Shown here in pieces: positions 1-9,273 of a stretch of 64,000 bases of DNA. Source of the stretch: Panacibacter ginsenosidivorans (GTDB lineage Bacteria; Bacteroidota; Bacteroidia; Chitinophagales; Chitinophagaceae); NCBI RefSeq assembly GCF_007971225.1, contig NZ_CP042435.1:3041501-3105500 (forward strand), given 5' to 3'. A program made the position numbers and the translations under genes. The notes beneath the pieces are model-generated. The model was not told where the DNA came from and did no database searches. It worked only from the letters and a program-made list of their open reading frames with translations. The stretch's first letter is position 1. Every line of letters begins with the position of its first letter.

Positions 1-426
1 GAAATGAATGTTGATGTAACACAGCTAACAAGTATAAGTATGAGTGATGTTGCATTCATAAAAGTTTTCAATCCACCTTTTTTTGGAGCTTTTGGCGGTG
101 GCGGAAGCGGAGCCATTGCTGTTTACACAAAAAAAGGGGGACCGAATACAGCGGCTAAAGGCAAAGGCCTGCCTTCAAAACTGGTTATTGGTTATGCGCC
201 GGAAAAACAATTCTATTCTCCTAATTACGGAACTTTCGACCAGCGCAATGAATATGAAGATCTGCGTTCTACTTTATATTGGAACCCTATGGTTATAACT
301 ACCGGTAAAAACCGGTTGGTCAGGCTAACTTTTTATAATAACGATATTACAAACAGCTTTCGGGTAATTGTTGAAGGAGTAACAAAAGATGGCAGAATTG
401 CACATATTGAAAAATTGATTGAATAA
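1..426 (+). CDS. C-terminal end of a TonB-plug/MG-type outer-membrane protein (5' truncated)
   Basis: The reading frame is open from the first base of the window, so this is the last ~141 residues of a longer protein. The visible part begins inside a plug-like segment (SDVAFIKVFNPP, a glycine-rich stretch FGGGGSG, then IAVYTKKGG), the pattern that ends TonB-receptor plug domains in Bacteroidota. It is followed by STLYWNPMVI and a C-terminal beta-sandwich-like tail (LTFYNNDITNSFRVIVEGVTKDG). This order is typical of large Bacteroidota proteins that join MG2/alpha-2-macroglobulin-like domains to a C-terminal plug; no beta-barrel follows here. Function is inferred from family resemblance only: a cell-envelope protein, possibly linked to TonB-dependent uptake. 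The full gene lies mostly outside the window. Confidence 0.6.
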   Translation, partial: EMNVDVTQLTSISMSDVAFIKVFNPPFFGAFGGGGSGAIAVYTKKGGPNTAAKGKGLPSKLVIGYAPEKQFYSPNYGTFDQRNEYEDLRSTLYWNPMVITTGKNRLVRLTFYNNDITNSFRVIVEGVTKDGRIAHIEKLIE

Positions 427-440
427 TCTTTGAACCAATC

Positions 441-570
441 TTTTGCATTTCAATGAAGCATTGTTGCGTCGCACCCTTGTACGCTTTGTTTTTTGCTGAG
501 CATTGATAAGAATGTACAAGAGTGCGACGCAAGAAAAGTCTAATAGCAGTATCATTGCCAGGCACATAAA
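441..570. repeat. Compact inverted repeat element, A/A pair
   Basis: Left core 464-482 (TTGCGTCGCACCCTTGTAC) faces right core 514-532 (GTACAAGAGTGCGACGCAA); 18 of 19 positions pair. The outer parts match other copies (TTTTGCATTTCAATGAAGCATTG on the left, GCCAGGCACATAAA on the right). It fills the gap between the upstream coding region and the tRNA-Leu terminator. Confidence 0.85.
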
Positions 571-571
571 T

Positions 572-602
572 AAAAAAACCTCTTCGTTAATGAAGAAGTT
601 TT
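572..602 (-). terminator. Terminator of tRNA-Leu
   Basis: Read on the minus strand, AACTTCTTC pairs with GAAGAGGTT (one G-T wobble) around a 6-nt loop and is followed by a run of T. It lies directly after the tRNA-Leu 3' end. Confidence 0.7.
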
Positions 603-605
603 AAG

Positions 606-689
606 TGCGGAAGAGGAGATTCGAACTCCCACGCCAGTTACGGCGCTACCACCTCAAAGTAGTGCGTCTACCAGTTTCGCCACCTCCGC
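606..689 (-). tRNA. tRNA-Leu (anticodon GAG)
   Basis: On the minus strand the 84-nt sequence folds as a class II tRNA. The acceptor GCGGAGG pairs with CTTCCGC, the D-loop has AAACTGGTAGA, and the anticodon stem CTACT/GGTAG closes a loop TTGAGGT with anticodon GAG. The variable stem is CGCC/GGCG and the T-loop is TTCGAAT. CCA is not encoded. It reads CUU/CUC leucine codons. Confidence 0.95.
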
Positions 690-701
690 AACTTGGGAAT
701 G

Positions 702-709
702 CAAATGTA
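702..709 (-). promoter_or_regulatory. -7 element of the tRNA-Leu promoter
   Basis: TACATTTG on the minus strand matches the Bacteroidota -7 consensus TAnnTTTG, 13 nt upstream of the tRNA 5' end. No clear -33 TTTG is visible. Confidence 0.5.
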
Positions 710-734
710 AGGGGATAGCATTATTTTTCCATTG

Positions 735-1892
735 CTATTTGTTCAATTCTATCCTGAAAGTAGTGCCTTTTCCAGGCTCGCTTGATTTTACGTAAATAGC
801 ACCTTTGTGGTATTGTTCAATTATTCTTTTGGCGAGTGTAAGACCGAGACCCCAACCTCTTTTCTTGGTAGTAAAACCGGGTTCAAAAACATGTTGAAGA
901 TTGGCTTTGTTAATTCCTTTTCCGGTATCTGTTATGTCTATTTTAACCTGGCTTACTGTATCAGTCATATTTATAGTAATTTTCCCCTTTCCTTCCATGG
1001 CATCAAGGGCATTCTTTAAAAGGTTCTCAATTACCCAATCGAATAATGGCGGAGATATCATTGCAATTATTTCACTTGCTCCATTTGTGTTGAAAATAAA
1101 ATCAACTTTGCCACCAGACCTTTTTTTAATGTATTCAACCATGCTGCTCACCTGCTCTGAAAGGTTGCAAAGTTCAAGACTTGGTTTGCTGCCTATTTTG
1201 CCAAAACGATCGGTGATAAGCTCAAGACGCTTTACGTCCTTTTCTATTTCAGTATTTACCTTTTCATTGCCTGGAATTTCTTTTAATACTTCAATCCATC
1301 CTTTAAGGCTGCTTACCGGCGTGCCAAGCTGGTGTGCTGTTTCTTTAGCCATCCCAGCCCATAACTGGTTTTGTGTACTTATATAAGAAGTTCGTTGTGC
1401 TATTACCGTTATAATTATAAAGAGACCTACAATAATTAGTTGTACGATAGGATAATAACGTACTTCCTTTTGTAACACACTTTCACCAAAATAATATTTA
1501 TTGGCTGTATAGGGGCTGTCTATTAATATAAGTGTTATGGGGTCATTCTGTTTTCTAAATTCTTCTAATTTTTTAGACAGATAATGTTTATCACTGGCTA
1601 TACTTGCTGAATCAAGATTTACACAATTGCCCGGATTTATTTTGTCCTTTTCATCTGTTTCTATAATTGGTATATCCTTATTTTCAGAAGATATTTTTGC
1701 AGCAAGATTAAGACTTGTCTGGTCTGTAGCATTCATAATTGTTTTTTGTGCTTCTACCCAGGTTTCAACTCTTTGTTTTTCATCTGCCGCAATTTTTTTA
1801 GAGAGGTATTGAGAATAAAAAATTGTGCCCGTAACAATGCTTACTGCGATTATGAATAAAAGTGTTCTGCCATTCAACCAGTATTGTATCAT
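735..1892 (-). CDS. Membrane sensor histidine kinase (orphan)
   Basis: A 385-residue two-component sensor kinase that should autophosphorylate on histidine and pass phosphate to an unlinked response regulator. It has an N-terminal membrane helix (about residues 10-28), an extracytoplasmic domain of roughly 110 residues, a second helix (VQLIIVGLFIIITVIA), a HisKA domain with H-box AHQLGTPVSSL, and an ATPase domain with N-box NLLKNALDAM, G1 DTGKGI and G2 GWGLGL. I start at the ATG ending at 1892, because the farther in-frame ATG at 1943 lies within the terminator hairpin of the upstream gene. No receiver gene is adjacent. The extracytoplasmic domain has no motif I recognise, so the signal is unknown. 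Confidence 0.88.
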   Translation of the reverse strand: MIQYWLNGRTLLFIIAVSIVTGTIFYSQYLSKKIAADEKQRVETWVEAQKTIMNATDQTSLNLAAKISSENKDIPIIETDEKDKINPGNCVNLDSASIASDKHYLSKKLEEFRKQNDPITLILIDSPYTANKYYFGESVLQKEVRYYPIVQLIIVGLFIIITVIAQRTSYISTQNQLWAGMAKETAHQLGTPVSSLKGWIEVLKEIPGNEKVNTEIEKDVKRLELITDRFGKIGSKPSLELCNLSEQVSSMVEYIKKRSGGKVDFIFNTNGASEIIAMISPPLFDWVIENLLKNALDAMEGKGKITINMTDTVSQVKIDITDTGKGINKANLQHVFEPGFTTKKRGWGLGLTLAKRIIEQYHKGAIYVKSSEPGKGTTFRIELNK

Positions 1893-1929
1893 GCTTCTAA
1901 AATAGAAAATCTTTGTACGCCTAAAAAAT

Positions 1930-1957
1930 AAAAAACCCCGCAAACTGCGGGGTTTTA
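1930..1957. terminator. Strong intrinsic terminator
   Basis: CCCCGC (1936-1941) and GCGGGG (1947-1952) enclose a 5-nt loop, with A/T runs on both sides, so it could work in both directions. It ends the minus-strand coiled-coil protein gene upstream of the histidine kinase. Confidence 0.9.
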
Positions 1958-1986
1958 TTCGAATATATTATTAGATAAAACATTAA

Positions 1987-2973
1987 CTACCCAAATATGC
2001 CACCCTTCTTCAGTGCTTTGGTGCCTTCTCCAATTTTAAAACCGTTCTGATATATTTCTACTTTATAATTTCCTGTCTGATATTTTCCTGCTTCTGGCTT
2101 CCAGTCGAAACTTACCGGTGTACGTTTACCCTGTTCATATTCTACTGTTACTTTACTTGTGAAAGTTTTATCACCCTCATCTCTTGTTGTGAATGTGCCG
2201 CTGGTAGAAGGCATTGTTATTGGCTTTCCATCAGGCCCTGTAACAGATACATACAATTCTTTAGAACCACTTGGTGAGATACGGTTTTCATCAAGATCAA
2301 AAGAAATCCTGAAAACATCAACACGTTTTGCAGTAGTAGTAGTTTTCTCTTTACCACTATTCTTTATATCAATAGCTGTTATATTTATGTTTGAAGCATG
2401 TAATGTAGATCCAATATCTTCTACATGCGCTTTTTCCTGTTGTGTAGTAGACAATGTTTGTTCTACTACCTGTTTTTGCGCAGCAACGGTATCTCTTTCA
2501 GCGGTAACACGCTGGTTAGTTGTTGTCAATTCCTGGTTCTCTGCTTTTAACCTGTCAACTTCAGCAACAAGATCGTTGATCTTGCCATTAAGTTCGGCAA
2601 TCATTGATTTGGCTTTAGATAAATCAGCGCCTTTTTTTGCCAGCTCAGTTTTAATGTTTGCCTTTAGTTTGTCGATCTCTTTCTGGCGTTCGCTTAACTC
2701 ACCGCTCATTTGTGTATTACTACCTGTAAGAGAATCCATGCGTGCAAGTGCATCATTATACTCATCCTGAATCTCATTGCGTGCAGAGTCAACATTTGAA
2801 TATTGCGTTTGTAATTGTGTGATCGTTTCTTTAGATTTACTCTTATCATAAACAACATAACCCCACGTGCCAAGCAATGCGGCTATTAATAATCCGTAAA
2901 TTAGTTTACGGTTGTCCTTTGGAGGTTGCTGTTGTTCGGTGCTACCGGTGGTTGGATAATTTGTATAGCTCAT
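1987..2973 (-). CDS. Coiled-coil single-pass membrane protein, conserved hypothetical
   Basis: 328 residues. A polar, proline- and glutamine-rich N-terminus of about 22 residues precedes one membrane helix (LIYGLLIAALLGTWGYVVY). A long charged coiled coil follows (about residues 45-195, rich in E, K, Q, N), then a C-terminal beta-rich domain of about 120 residues with FRISFDLDENRISPSGSKEL and SFDWKPEAGKYQTGNYKVEI. That arrangement suggests an envelope protein anchored in the inner membrane with a periplasmic coiled coil and a ligand- or partner-binding head. I recognise no enzyme motif. It is divergent from the exonuclease gene (22 bp apart) and ends in its own terminator. Confidence 0.75.
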   Translation of the reverse strand: MSYTNYPTTGSTEQQQPPKDNRKLIYGLLIAALLGTWGYVVYDKSKSKETITQLQTQYSNVDSARNEIQDEYNDALARMDSLTGSNTQMSGELSERQKEIDKLKANIKTELAKKGADLSKAKSMIAELNGKINDLVAEVDRLKAENQELTTTNQRVTAERDTVAAQKQVVEQTLSTTQQEKAHVEDIGSTLHASNINITAIDIKNSGKEKTTTTAKRVDVFRISFDLDENRISPSGSKELYVSVTGPDGKPITMPSTSGTFTTRDEGDKTFTSKVTVEYEQGKRTPVSFDWKPEAGKYQTGNYKVEIYQNGFKIGEGTKALKKGGIFG

Positions 2974-2994
2974 ATTTACGAAATTTAAAAAGTT

Positions 2995-3732
2995 ATGAAT
3001 ATAGTTAATGGTGATTTATCTGTATATGATTTATTGGTAATTGATATTGAAACTGTACCACAGTACCCGGAATATGCGCAGCTACCGGAACAATGGAAAA
3101 GCCTCTGGTGCGACAAGATTTCCAAAACCGTGCCAGAAAATTTTTCGGCTGAAGACACTTACCAGCAAAGGGCCGGCATACTTGCAGAGTTTGGAAAAGT
3201 AATCTGTATAAGCACTGGTTATTTTTGTTTAAATGAGAATAAAGTATTAACACTTCGCTTGAAAAGCGTTTTCGGCGATGATGAAAAGTCGTTGCTGCAA
3301 TCATTTATAGAGATAACAGATAAATTGTATAAACATAATAAAAATTTTCAATTTGCAGGTCATAATATAAGAGAGTTTGATATTCCATATCTCTGTCGCC
3401 GCATGCTTATCAATAAAGTAAATCTGCCTGCTTATTTAAACCTGCACGGCGCTAAACCTTGGGAAGTAAGAATGATTGATACATTGCAATGGTGGAAGTT
3501 TGGTGATTATAAGCATTACACATCGCTTCATCTGCTGGCCAATGTACTGGATGTGCCCACTTCGAAAACAGATATTAATGGCGCTGATGTGCAGCATGTA
3601 TATTATAAAGAAAAAAACCTGCAGCGTATTGTTGATTATTGTCAGCGTGATGTAGTTGTTGTAGCTAACCTTCTGTTGCGTTTCAAAAATCTTCCTTTAT
3701 TGAAAGAAGAGAATATTACTATTGTTTCTTAA
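2995..3732 (+). CDS. PolB-like 3'-5' exonuclease
   Basis: 245 residues with the layout of the predicted 3'-5' exonucleases related to the PolB proofreading domain (family DNA_pol_B_exo2). ExoI is LLVIDIETVPQYP with the D-x-E metal ligands near residue 17. ExoII is GHNIREFDIPYLCRR, and ExoIII is YCQRDVVVVANLLLRF near the C-terminus, where the tyrosine and aspartate fit a DEDDy active site. No polymerase domain is attached. Known members act on DNA or RNA 3' ends; the substrate here is not determined. It is transcribed alone, divergently from the coiled-coil gene. Confidence 0.85.
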   Translation: MNIVNGDLSVYDLLVIDIETVPQYPEYAQLPEQWKSLWCDKISKTVPENFSAEDTYQQRAGILAEFGKVICISTGYFCLNENKVLTLRLKSVFGDDEKSLLQSFIEITDKLYKHNKNFQFAGHNIREFDIPYLCRRMLINKVNLPAYLNLHGAKPWEVRMIDTLQWWKFGDYKHYTSLHLLANVLDVPTSKTDINGADVQHVYYKEKNLQRIVDYCQRDVVVVANLLLRFKNLPLLKEENITIVS

Positions 3733-3770
3733 TTATGAAAATATTTTTTTAAATAATTATATTATCGTCT

Positions 3771-3898
3771 TTATATCTTTTGGCATCGCCTGTTGTGTCA
3801 CTCACTTGTACGTTCTGTTTATTGCTGAACAAAGAACAAAACACTGAAGTGTGCGACGCAAGAAAAGCTTAATAGCAGTAACAAAGTTTAGTACAAAA
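3771..3898. repeat. Compact inverted repeat element, B/A pair
   Basis: Left B core 3793-3811 (TTGTGTCACTCACTTGTAC), preceded by GGCATCGCCTG. Right A core 3843-3861, diverged in its inner half but with GTGCGACGCAA intact, followed by AGAAAAGCTTAATAGCAG. It lies between the convergent exonuclease and engB genes. Confidence 0.85.
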
Positions 3899-3903
3899 AA
3901 TTC

Positions 3904-4509
3904 TTAACCTTCTTTTACACGCTTGTTACATTCAGTTATAAAAGTTAATATCTCATCTCTTCCCTGTTTCTTTGTTGCGCTTGTTACAAAACTTTGTGGA
4001 AGAAACTGCCAGGTCTGTCGCATGATATCAAGAAATGCTTTTACATGGCGATCGACGGCACCGGGCTTTTCTTTATCTGCTTTGGTAAAAACAAGTGTAA
4101 AAGGTATTTGCCATTCGCCCAACTGGTTTACAAATTCGATATCTATTTTCTGTGGCATGTGCCTGCTATCTATCAAAACAAAAATATTTACAAGGCTTTC
4201 TCTTTTGCGCAGGTAATCTTCGATCATCTTTTCCCATTTCTTTCTTTCGCTTTGTGAAATCTTTGCATAGCCATATCCAGGCAAATCCACGAGGTACCAC
4301 TCTTTGTTTACAATAAAATGATTGATGAGTTTTGTTTTACCAGGAGAAGCGGAAATTTTTGCAAGCGCGTCTCTTCCGCAGATCATATTAATGAGTGAAG
4401 ATTTTCCTACATTACTACGACCAATGAAAGCATATTCAGGCTTATCAGGTTTTGGACATTGCTCTACTGATGGGCTTGAGATAACATATGCCGCTTCTTT
4501 TATTTTCAT
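3904..4509 (-). CDS. engB: Ribosome biogenesis GTPase EngB/YihA/YsxC
   Basis: 201 residues, normal for this TRAFAC-class GTPase that helps late assembly of the 50S subunit. All GTP-binding motifs are visible: G1 GRSNVGKSS (near residue 31), G2 threonine in SPGKT, G3 DLPGYGYAK, G4 TKADK and G5 TSATK. It lies 48 bp downstream of the haem-binding protein gene on the same strand, so the two may be co-transcribed. The stop is only a few bases from the end of the preceding repeat element. Confidence 0.95.
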   Translation of the reverse strand: MKIKEAAYVISSPSVEQCPKPDKPEYAFIGRSNVGKSSLINMICGRDALAKISASPGKTKLINHFIVNKEWYLVDLPGYGYAKISQSERKKWEKMIEDYLRKRESLVNIFVLIDSRHMPQKIDIEFVNQLGEWQIPFTLVFTKADKEKPGAVDRHVKAFLDIMRQTWQFLPQSFVTSATKKQGRDEILTFITECNKRVKEG

Positions 4510-4557
4510 GCATGCAAAGTAACAAAGAGGCGATGGACTTTAATGAATCTAATATTG

Positions 4558-5064
4558 CTATTCTTCAGGAGGACGTGGCCCTTTTTTAATAACAAGGCTG
4601 TCTGCCGGATATTTTGCTTTCATTTCAGTGCGAATTCCTTCGGTCCATGATAGCAAAGTTTGTTTTTCTGCATCAGTAAGTTTTGCGTTGGTATGAATAA
4701 GCGTGTAAGAACTGATTGGCATTTCACCTTCATCGATCTGTTTCTTTACTTCTTCCAGCTTGCGGTATTGACGTGCGGGGGAATAGGATGCAAATTCACT
4801 GAAGTTAAGTTCTTCTTTGCCTTCTTCAATGTGGTTATTAAGCCACCATGCTACTGGTTGTATTTCCGCATACCATGGGTACACAGTATTGTTAGTGTGA
4901 CAATCATTGCATGCTTTGTCAAGTATTACACCTATGTTCTCTGGCACATTGTATACACTAGAAATATCGTTTGGACTTTTTGAGGTACTTAGATTTTTAG
5001 CGGGCTTGAAAAATTGTATAACTACAATTAATACTACGAGGACAATAAATATTTTCTTTTTCAT
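4558..5064 (-). CDS. Haem-binding domain protein (single c-type haem site)
   Basis: 168 residues. An N-terminal signal anchor (IFIVLVVLIVVIQFF) exports it to the periplasm. One CNDCH motif (near residue 55) provides a covalent c-type haem site and is followed by NTVYPWYAEIQPVAWW and NHIEEGKEELNFSEF. This pattern matches the Bacteroidota haem-binding domain family PF14376, often associated with cytochrome c peroxidase or respiratory proteins. The electron partner is not in the window. engB lies 48 bp downstream on the same strand. A strong terminator of the upstream gpmI gene separates it from that gene, so it should have its own promoter. Confidence 0.85.
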   Translation of the reverse strand: MKKKIFIVLVVLIVVIQFFKPAKNLSTSKSPNDISSVYNVPENIGVILDKACNDCHTNNTVYPWYAEIQPVAWWLNNHIEEGKEELNFSEFASYSPARQYRKLEEVKKQIDEGEMPISSYTLIHTNAKLTDAEKQTLLSWTEGIRTEMKAKYPADSLVIKKGPRPPEE

Positions 5065-5082
5065 GCAAAGGAGTTTTTACTT

Positions 5083-5116
5083 AAAAAAAGGGTGTAAAAT
5101 ATATATTTTACACCCT
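5083..5116 (-). terminator. Terminator of gpmI
   Basis: GGGTGTAAAAT and ATTTTACACCC form an 11-bp perfect stem (5090-5100 / 5105-5115). On the minus strand it is followed by seven T. It sits between gpmI and the haem-binding protein gene. Confidence 0.92.
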
Positions 5117-5162
5117 GAAAGATAGAAAAGATTATGAGTTCAAAATACTGATGATTGTCATA

Positions 5163-6689
5163 TTAACTAACTAATATTTCACCTGTCATTTCTTTTGGAA
5201 TCGAAAGACCCATCATAGTTAGTATACTTGGTGCAAGATCTCCTAATTTACCTGGTTTAACAGTGCCATGCCAGTCACTGTCTATTACAAACAACGGAAC
5301 CAGGTTTAATGTATGTGCTGTATTCGGTGATCCATCCTCATTGATAAGATAATCTGCATTACCATGATCTGCTGTAAGGAATACTGTATAACCATGCGCT
5401 AATGCTGCGGTTACAACACGCTCTACACATCTATCAACTGTTTCAACAGCTTTGATAGCCGCCTGCCAAACGCCGGTATGACCAACCATATCTGCGTTTG
5501 CGTAATTGAGGCAAATAAAATCTGCTGTTTCGTTTTCAATTTCAGGAATAAGTTTATCTGTTATTTCCACAGCGCTCATTTCAGGTTGCAGATCATAAGT
5601 TGCAACTTTCGGCGAAGGCACCATGATGCGGCTTTCACCGGTAAAAGGTGTTTCTCTGCCACCACTGAAAAAGAAAGTTACGTGGGGATATTTTTCTGTT
5701 TCAGCAATGCGTATTTGTTTCTTATTATTTGCCTGTAATACTTCACCAATTGTATTGTTCAGGTTGTCATTCTCAAAAATGATGTGTACATTCTTAAAAG
5801 TTTTATCATATTCTGTCATGGTAGTATAATGCAGCTGCAAAGCATGCATGTTAAACTCAGGGAAATCTTTTTGAGTTAATACTTCCGTTATTTCTCGGCA
5901 GCGGTCTGTGCGAAAATTGAAGCACATTACTACATCTCCATCTCTTATGGTAGCCAATGGTTGCTGGTCTTCTGCAACTATTATGGTAGGTTTTATAAAT
6001 TCATCTGTAATCTCTGCAGCGTAAGATTGTTCAATAGCAGCAATTGCATCAGTTGCTTTTTGACCTTCTCCTTTTATCAATGCATCATAAGCCAATTTTA
6101 CACGTTCCCATCTTTTATCCCGGTCCATAGCATAATAGCGGCCACTTACAGAAGCTATTTTACCAACAGAAGAGTTGAGATGCTGCTGCAGCTCTTTTAT
6201 AAATCCAAGACCACTTTTTGGGTCTGTATCCCGACCATCTGTAAACGCATGAATATATACTTCTGTAAGGCCATTTGCTTTACAGATATCACAAATAGCT
6301 TCCAGGTGCCTGATGTGACTGTGTACACCGCCATCGCTTACCAGGCCAAGTAAATGAAAAGGTTTGCTGTTTTCTTTTGCATAACGGATGGCAGCCAGCA
6401 TGTTTTCATTTGTTGCAAGTTCTCCATCTCTTACAGCAACATTTATGCGTTGCAATTCCTGGTAAACAACACGACCTGCACCAAGGTTTAGGTGTCCAAC
6501 TTCACTATTACCCATTTGTCCATTTGGTAAACCTACAGCTTCACCGCAGGTAACTAGGGTAGTGTTGGGATATTTTTTGTATAAAGATGTTACAAAAGGA
6601 ACATTTGCATTTTGAATAACGTCTGAGGTCTTTACTTTTCCTAAACCCCATCCATCCATGATAACCAGTATTGCTTTTTTATTTTTCAT
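5163..6689 (-). CDS. gpmI: 2,3-bisphosphoglycerate-independent phosphoglycerate mutase
   Basis: 508 residues, the usual length. The enzyme interconverts 3- and 2-phosphoglycerate in glycolysis and gluconeogenesis, using two manganese ions and a phosphoserine. Visible features are the N-terminal metal-binding VIMDGWG, the catalytic serine in GQMGNSEVGHLNLGAGR, the phosphotransferase-domain motifs HAFTDGRDTDP and SGRYYAMDRD, and the second metal cluster NYANADMVGHTG with FLTADHGNAD. It has its own downstream terminator. Confidence 0.97.
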   Translation of the reverse strand: MKNKKAILVIMDGWGLGKVKTSDVIQNANVPFVTSLYKKYPNTTLVTCGEAVGLPNGQMGNSEVGHLNLGAGRVVYQELQRINVAVRDGELATNENMLAAIRYAKENSKPFHLLGLVSDGGVHSHIRHLEAICDICKANGLTEVYIHAFTDGRDTDPKSGLGFIKELQQHLNSSVGKIASVSGRYYAMDRDKRWERVKLAYDALIKGEGQKATDAIAAIEQSYAAEITDEFIKPTIIVAEDQQPLATIRDGDVVMCFNFRTDRCREITEVLTQKDFPEFNMHALQLHYTTMTEYDKTFKNVHIIFENDNLNNTIGEVLQANNKKQIRIAETEKYPHVTFFFSGGRETPFTGESRIMVPSPKVATYDLQPEMSAVEITDKLIPEIENETADFICLNYANADMVGHTGVWQAAIKAVETVDRCVERVVTAALAHGYTVFLTADHGNADYLINEDGSPNTAHTLNLVPLFVIDSDWHGTVKPGKLGDLAPSILTMMGLSIPKEMTGEILVS

Positions 6690-6830
6690 TTTTTTCTATA
6701 TTAATTGTGAAAGCTGTTGCGGTAAAACTACATTAATTTGATAATTTGCCGGAGTGGAATAAATGATAGCACTGTAAAATTCTGCAATTTGGCATACTTT
6801 TAGTCCTATCAAGAACAATAAAAATTTATT

Positions 6831-7211
6831 ATGAAAAAAATGATGATAATGATGGGGATAGTTCTTTCGATGAACTCCTTTATTGTTGTCGGTGATATTG
6901 ATAAAATAATCAATGCCCTTAATGCAGGTAACGCAGCCCAATTCAGTAATTACTTTGATGACTTTCTTGATATAAAACTTCCTGAAAAGGACGAAATAAA
7001 GAACGTTGGTAAAAATCAGGCTACTATTACCGTTAAAAGCTTTTTTAGTGATAATAGCGTTAGCGGTTTTGAAAAAACATCCCAGCGTGAAATGGGTGGC
7101 ACCATGTATCTTACCGGCAAACTTAAAGGTGGTTCTAAAAGTTATAATATAACCTTATTGATGAAAGACCGGGGTGATAAATTATCGATTATTTCGATAA
7201 GAATCAGCTAA
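6831..7211 (+). CDS. DUF4783 family protein
   Basis: 126 residues with an N-terminal signal peptide (KKMMIMMGIVLSMNSFIVVG). The mature part begins DIDKIINALNAGNAAQFSNYFDD and continues with a cystatin/NTF2-like alpha-beta pattern (ATITVKSFFS, YNITLLMKDRGDKLSIISIRIS). This matches the Bacteroidota family DUF4783, small exported proteins of unknown role. It stands alone, divergent from gpmI, and ends in a strong terminator. Confidence 0.82.
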   Translation: MKKMMIMMGIVLSMNSFIVVGDIDKIINALNAGNAAQFSNYFDDFLDIKLPEKDEIKNVGKNQATITVKSFFSDNSVSGFEKTSQREMGGTMYLTGKLKGGSKSYNITLLMKDRGDKLSIISIRIS

Positions 7212-7215
7212 TTCT

Positions 7216-7247
7216 TAAATCCCGCCAGATTCCGGCGGGATTTTTTA
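7216..7247 (+). terminator. Terminator of the DUF4783 gene
   Basis: AATCCCGCC (7218-7226) and GGCGGGATT (7234-7242) form a 9-bp stem with a 7-nt loop, followed by six T. Confidence 0.93.
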
Positions 7248-7291
7248 TAAGTATAATTTTTAACTTTTTCCTGCTAAATAAAGCAATTGAA

Positions 7292-7310
7292 GTAAAAGAG
7301 TGCGACGCAA
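7292..7310. repeat. Single right arm, type A core
   Basis: GTAAAAGAGTGCGACGCAA differs from the A core at one position. It is preceded by CTGCTAAATAAAG, which resembles the inner part of other copies. I see no facing left arm between it and the previous element. Confidence 0.8.
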
Positions 7311-7349
7311 CAAAGACGCACAAAGGACTATAGTTAGGCTCAAAAAAAT

Positions 7350-7380
7350 AAAAAGCCATCCGTTAACAGGTGGCTTTTTT
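7350..7380 (-). terminator. Terminator of rho
   Basis: AAAAGCCA (7351-7358) pairs with TGGCTTTT (7371-7378). A further CC/GG pair lies inside, and A/T runs lie on both sides. It sits 20 bp after the rho stop codon. Confidence 0.85.
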
Positions 7381-7402
7381 ATTGCAGGCAATACAAATCT
7401 TT

Positions 7403-9067
7403 TTATCCATTCATGCTGGCAAGAAACTCTTCGTTGCTCTTGGTGCCACGCATACGTTTCAATAATTCAGACATTGCTTCTTCTGTGTTCATATCGTTGA
7501 TATAAAGACGGAGAATATTCATTCTTGCCAAGACTTCTCTGTCTAATAACAAATCATCACGACGGGTAGATGAGGCCACAAGATCGATGGCCGGATAGAT
7601 ACGTTTGTTGCCCAATCTGCGATCGAGAACAAGTTCCATGTTACCGGTGCCTTTGAACTCTTCAAAAATCACCTCGTCCATTTTACTACCGGTTTCAATA
7701 AGCGCTGTTGCAAGAATAGTTAATGATCCGCCGTGTTCAATTTTACGGGCTGCACCAAAGAACTGTTTAGGTTTTTGCATTGCATTAGCTTCCACACCTC
7801 CACTTAAAACCTTGCCACTTGCAGGTGCTACTGTATTGTGTGCACGGGCCAAACGGGTAATTGAATCAAGCAATATCACCACATCATGGCCACACTCTAC
7901 CAAACGTTTTGCTTTTTGTAAAGCAACAGTAGAAACTTTAACGTGCTTTTCTGCGGGTTCATCAAAAGTAGAAGCAATTACTTCTGCTTTTACACTGCGT
8001 TCCATATCAGTAACCTCTTCCGGACGTTCATCTATAAGCACTACCATTAAATAGCACTCAGGGTGATTAGCTGCAATAGCATTCGCTACTTCTTTAAGTA
8101 ACATTGTTTTACCAACCTTTGGCTGGGCTACTATCAAACCACGCTGACCTTTACCGATTGGTGTAAAAAGGTCCATGATCCTGGTACTGTAATTAGATGG
8201 AGTGGTGAACAGGTTAAGTTTCTCAAATGGGAATAGTGGAGTTAAATAATCAAATGGTACCCTGTCTCTTACTTCTTCAGGACTTTTTCCATTAATACTC
8301 TCAACCTTCAGCAATGCAAAATATTTTTCACCTTCTTTTGGAGGACGCACTGCACCAAAAACAGTATCACCGGTTTTTAAACCGAATAATTTTATTTGTG
8401 AAGGAGAGACATAAATATCATCAGGCGAAGAAAGATAATTGTAATCGGAGGAGCGCAGGAATCCATAGCCATCAGGCATCATTTCCAATACACCTTCTGC
8501 CTGTATAATTCCATCGAATTCAATATTAAAAGCGGGCTCCTTCTTGCTACTATAAGTTTTAGGAGCTGCTACTTCTTCCACCTCATCCATGAGATCAACA
8601 GGATCATCATCGAGTATTAAAGGTTCATCATCACCCAGCATGCTTATCAACCTGCTCCCCATTTCAAGGTCAGGGAGATCTAGCTCTACTGGAGCTGGTT
8701 TCTCGGGTTTTACAGGTGGTTTTGCATCTGCACTTTCTGCTTCCTCTTTTTCTTTGGGTTTGCGCCCCCTTTTCTTTTTGTCGTCTTTAGCAACATCAGC
8801 TGCATCAGTATTTGCAGTTGTTTCAGGTTCATTTATAACTTCAGCCTCCTCAGTTACGTTGGCTGTATTTGCTTTAATAATGCGTTTACGCTTTGGTTTT
8901 TCAGCACCGTTTTTAGCTGCTTCTCCTGATGTAAGAGCCTGTTTGTCAAGGATCTTATAAATAAGTTCCTGTTTATCGGCTTTTTTAGCATGAGGGATGC
9001 TTAGTTGATCAGCGATGTCGAGCAATTCAGGCACCAGCATGTCGTTCAATTGCAGAATGTCGTACAT
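7403..9067 (-). CDS. rho: Transcription termination factor Rho
   Basis: 554 residues, longer than the ~420 of the E. coli protein. An N-terminal Rho_N helical domain (residues 1-45) is followed by a ~130-residue low-complexity insertion of basic and acidic patches ([13 protein letters not shown], then a glutamate- and aspartate-rich run). The OB-fold RNA-binding domain has [14 protein letters not shown]. In the hexameric ATPase are Walker [11 protein letters not shown], Walker [17 protein letters not shown], and the Q- and R-loops near [11 protein letters not shown] and [14 protein letters not shown]. Long insertions like this are known in Bacteroidota Rho. It is monocistronic, with its own terminator. 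Confidence 0.97.
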   Translation of the reverse strand: MYDILQLNDMLVPELLDIADQLSIPHAKKADKQELIYKILDKQALTSGEAAKNGAEKPKRKRIIKANTANVTEEAEVINEPETTANTDAADVAKDDKKKRGRKPKEKEEAESADAKPPVKPEKPAPVELDLPDLEMGSRLISMLGDDEPLILDDDPVDLMDEVEEVAAPKTYSSKKEPAFNIEFDGIIQAEGVLEMMPDGYGFLRSSDYNYLSSPDDIYVSPSQIKLFGLKTGDTVFGAVRPPKEGEKYFALLKVESINGKSPEEVRDRVPFDYLTPLFPFEKLNLFTTPSNYSTRIMDLFTPIGKGQRGLIVAQPKVGKTMLLKEVANAIAANHPECYLMVVLIDERPEEVTDMERSVKAEVIASTFDEPAEKHVKVSTVALQKAKRLVECGHDVVILLDSITRLARAHNTVAPASGKVLSGGVEANAMQKPKQFFGAARKIEHGGSLTILATALIETGSKMDEVIFEEFKGTGNMELVLDRRLGNKRIYPAIDLVASSTRRDDLLLDREVLARMNILRLYINDMNTEEAMSELLKRMRGTKSNEEFLASMNG

Positions 9068-9273
9068 AAAAATATTGTAAAAAGAATAATTGATGTTAAA
9101 TCTTTACCCGTCTAAAAAATTGAAGATTAATGATCGGTTGATTGAGAAAACGAGTGAGCTGAGAGGGCTTGACACAGACTATTCAGCTTGTTTCCGCTGC
9201 AATGATACGGCAAAATGTTTAAAGCCAAAGATTTTTTTTATGAGCCGGACTGTATGTTTTCTTGGCATCTTCG

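Noticed and set aside
735-1943. Histidine kinase start at 1943
   Set aside because: The first 17 residues would be encoded by the terminator hairpin of the upstream gene; the ATG at 1892 fits the membrane helix.
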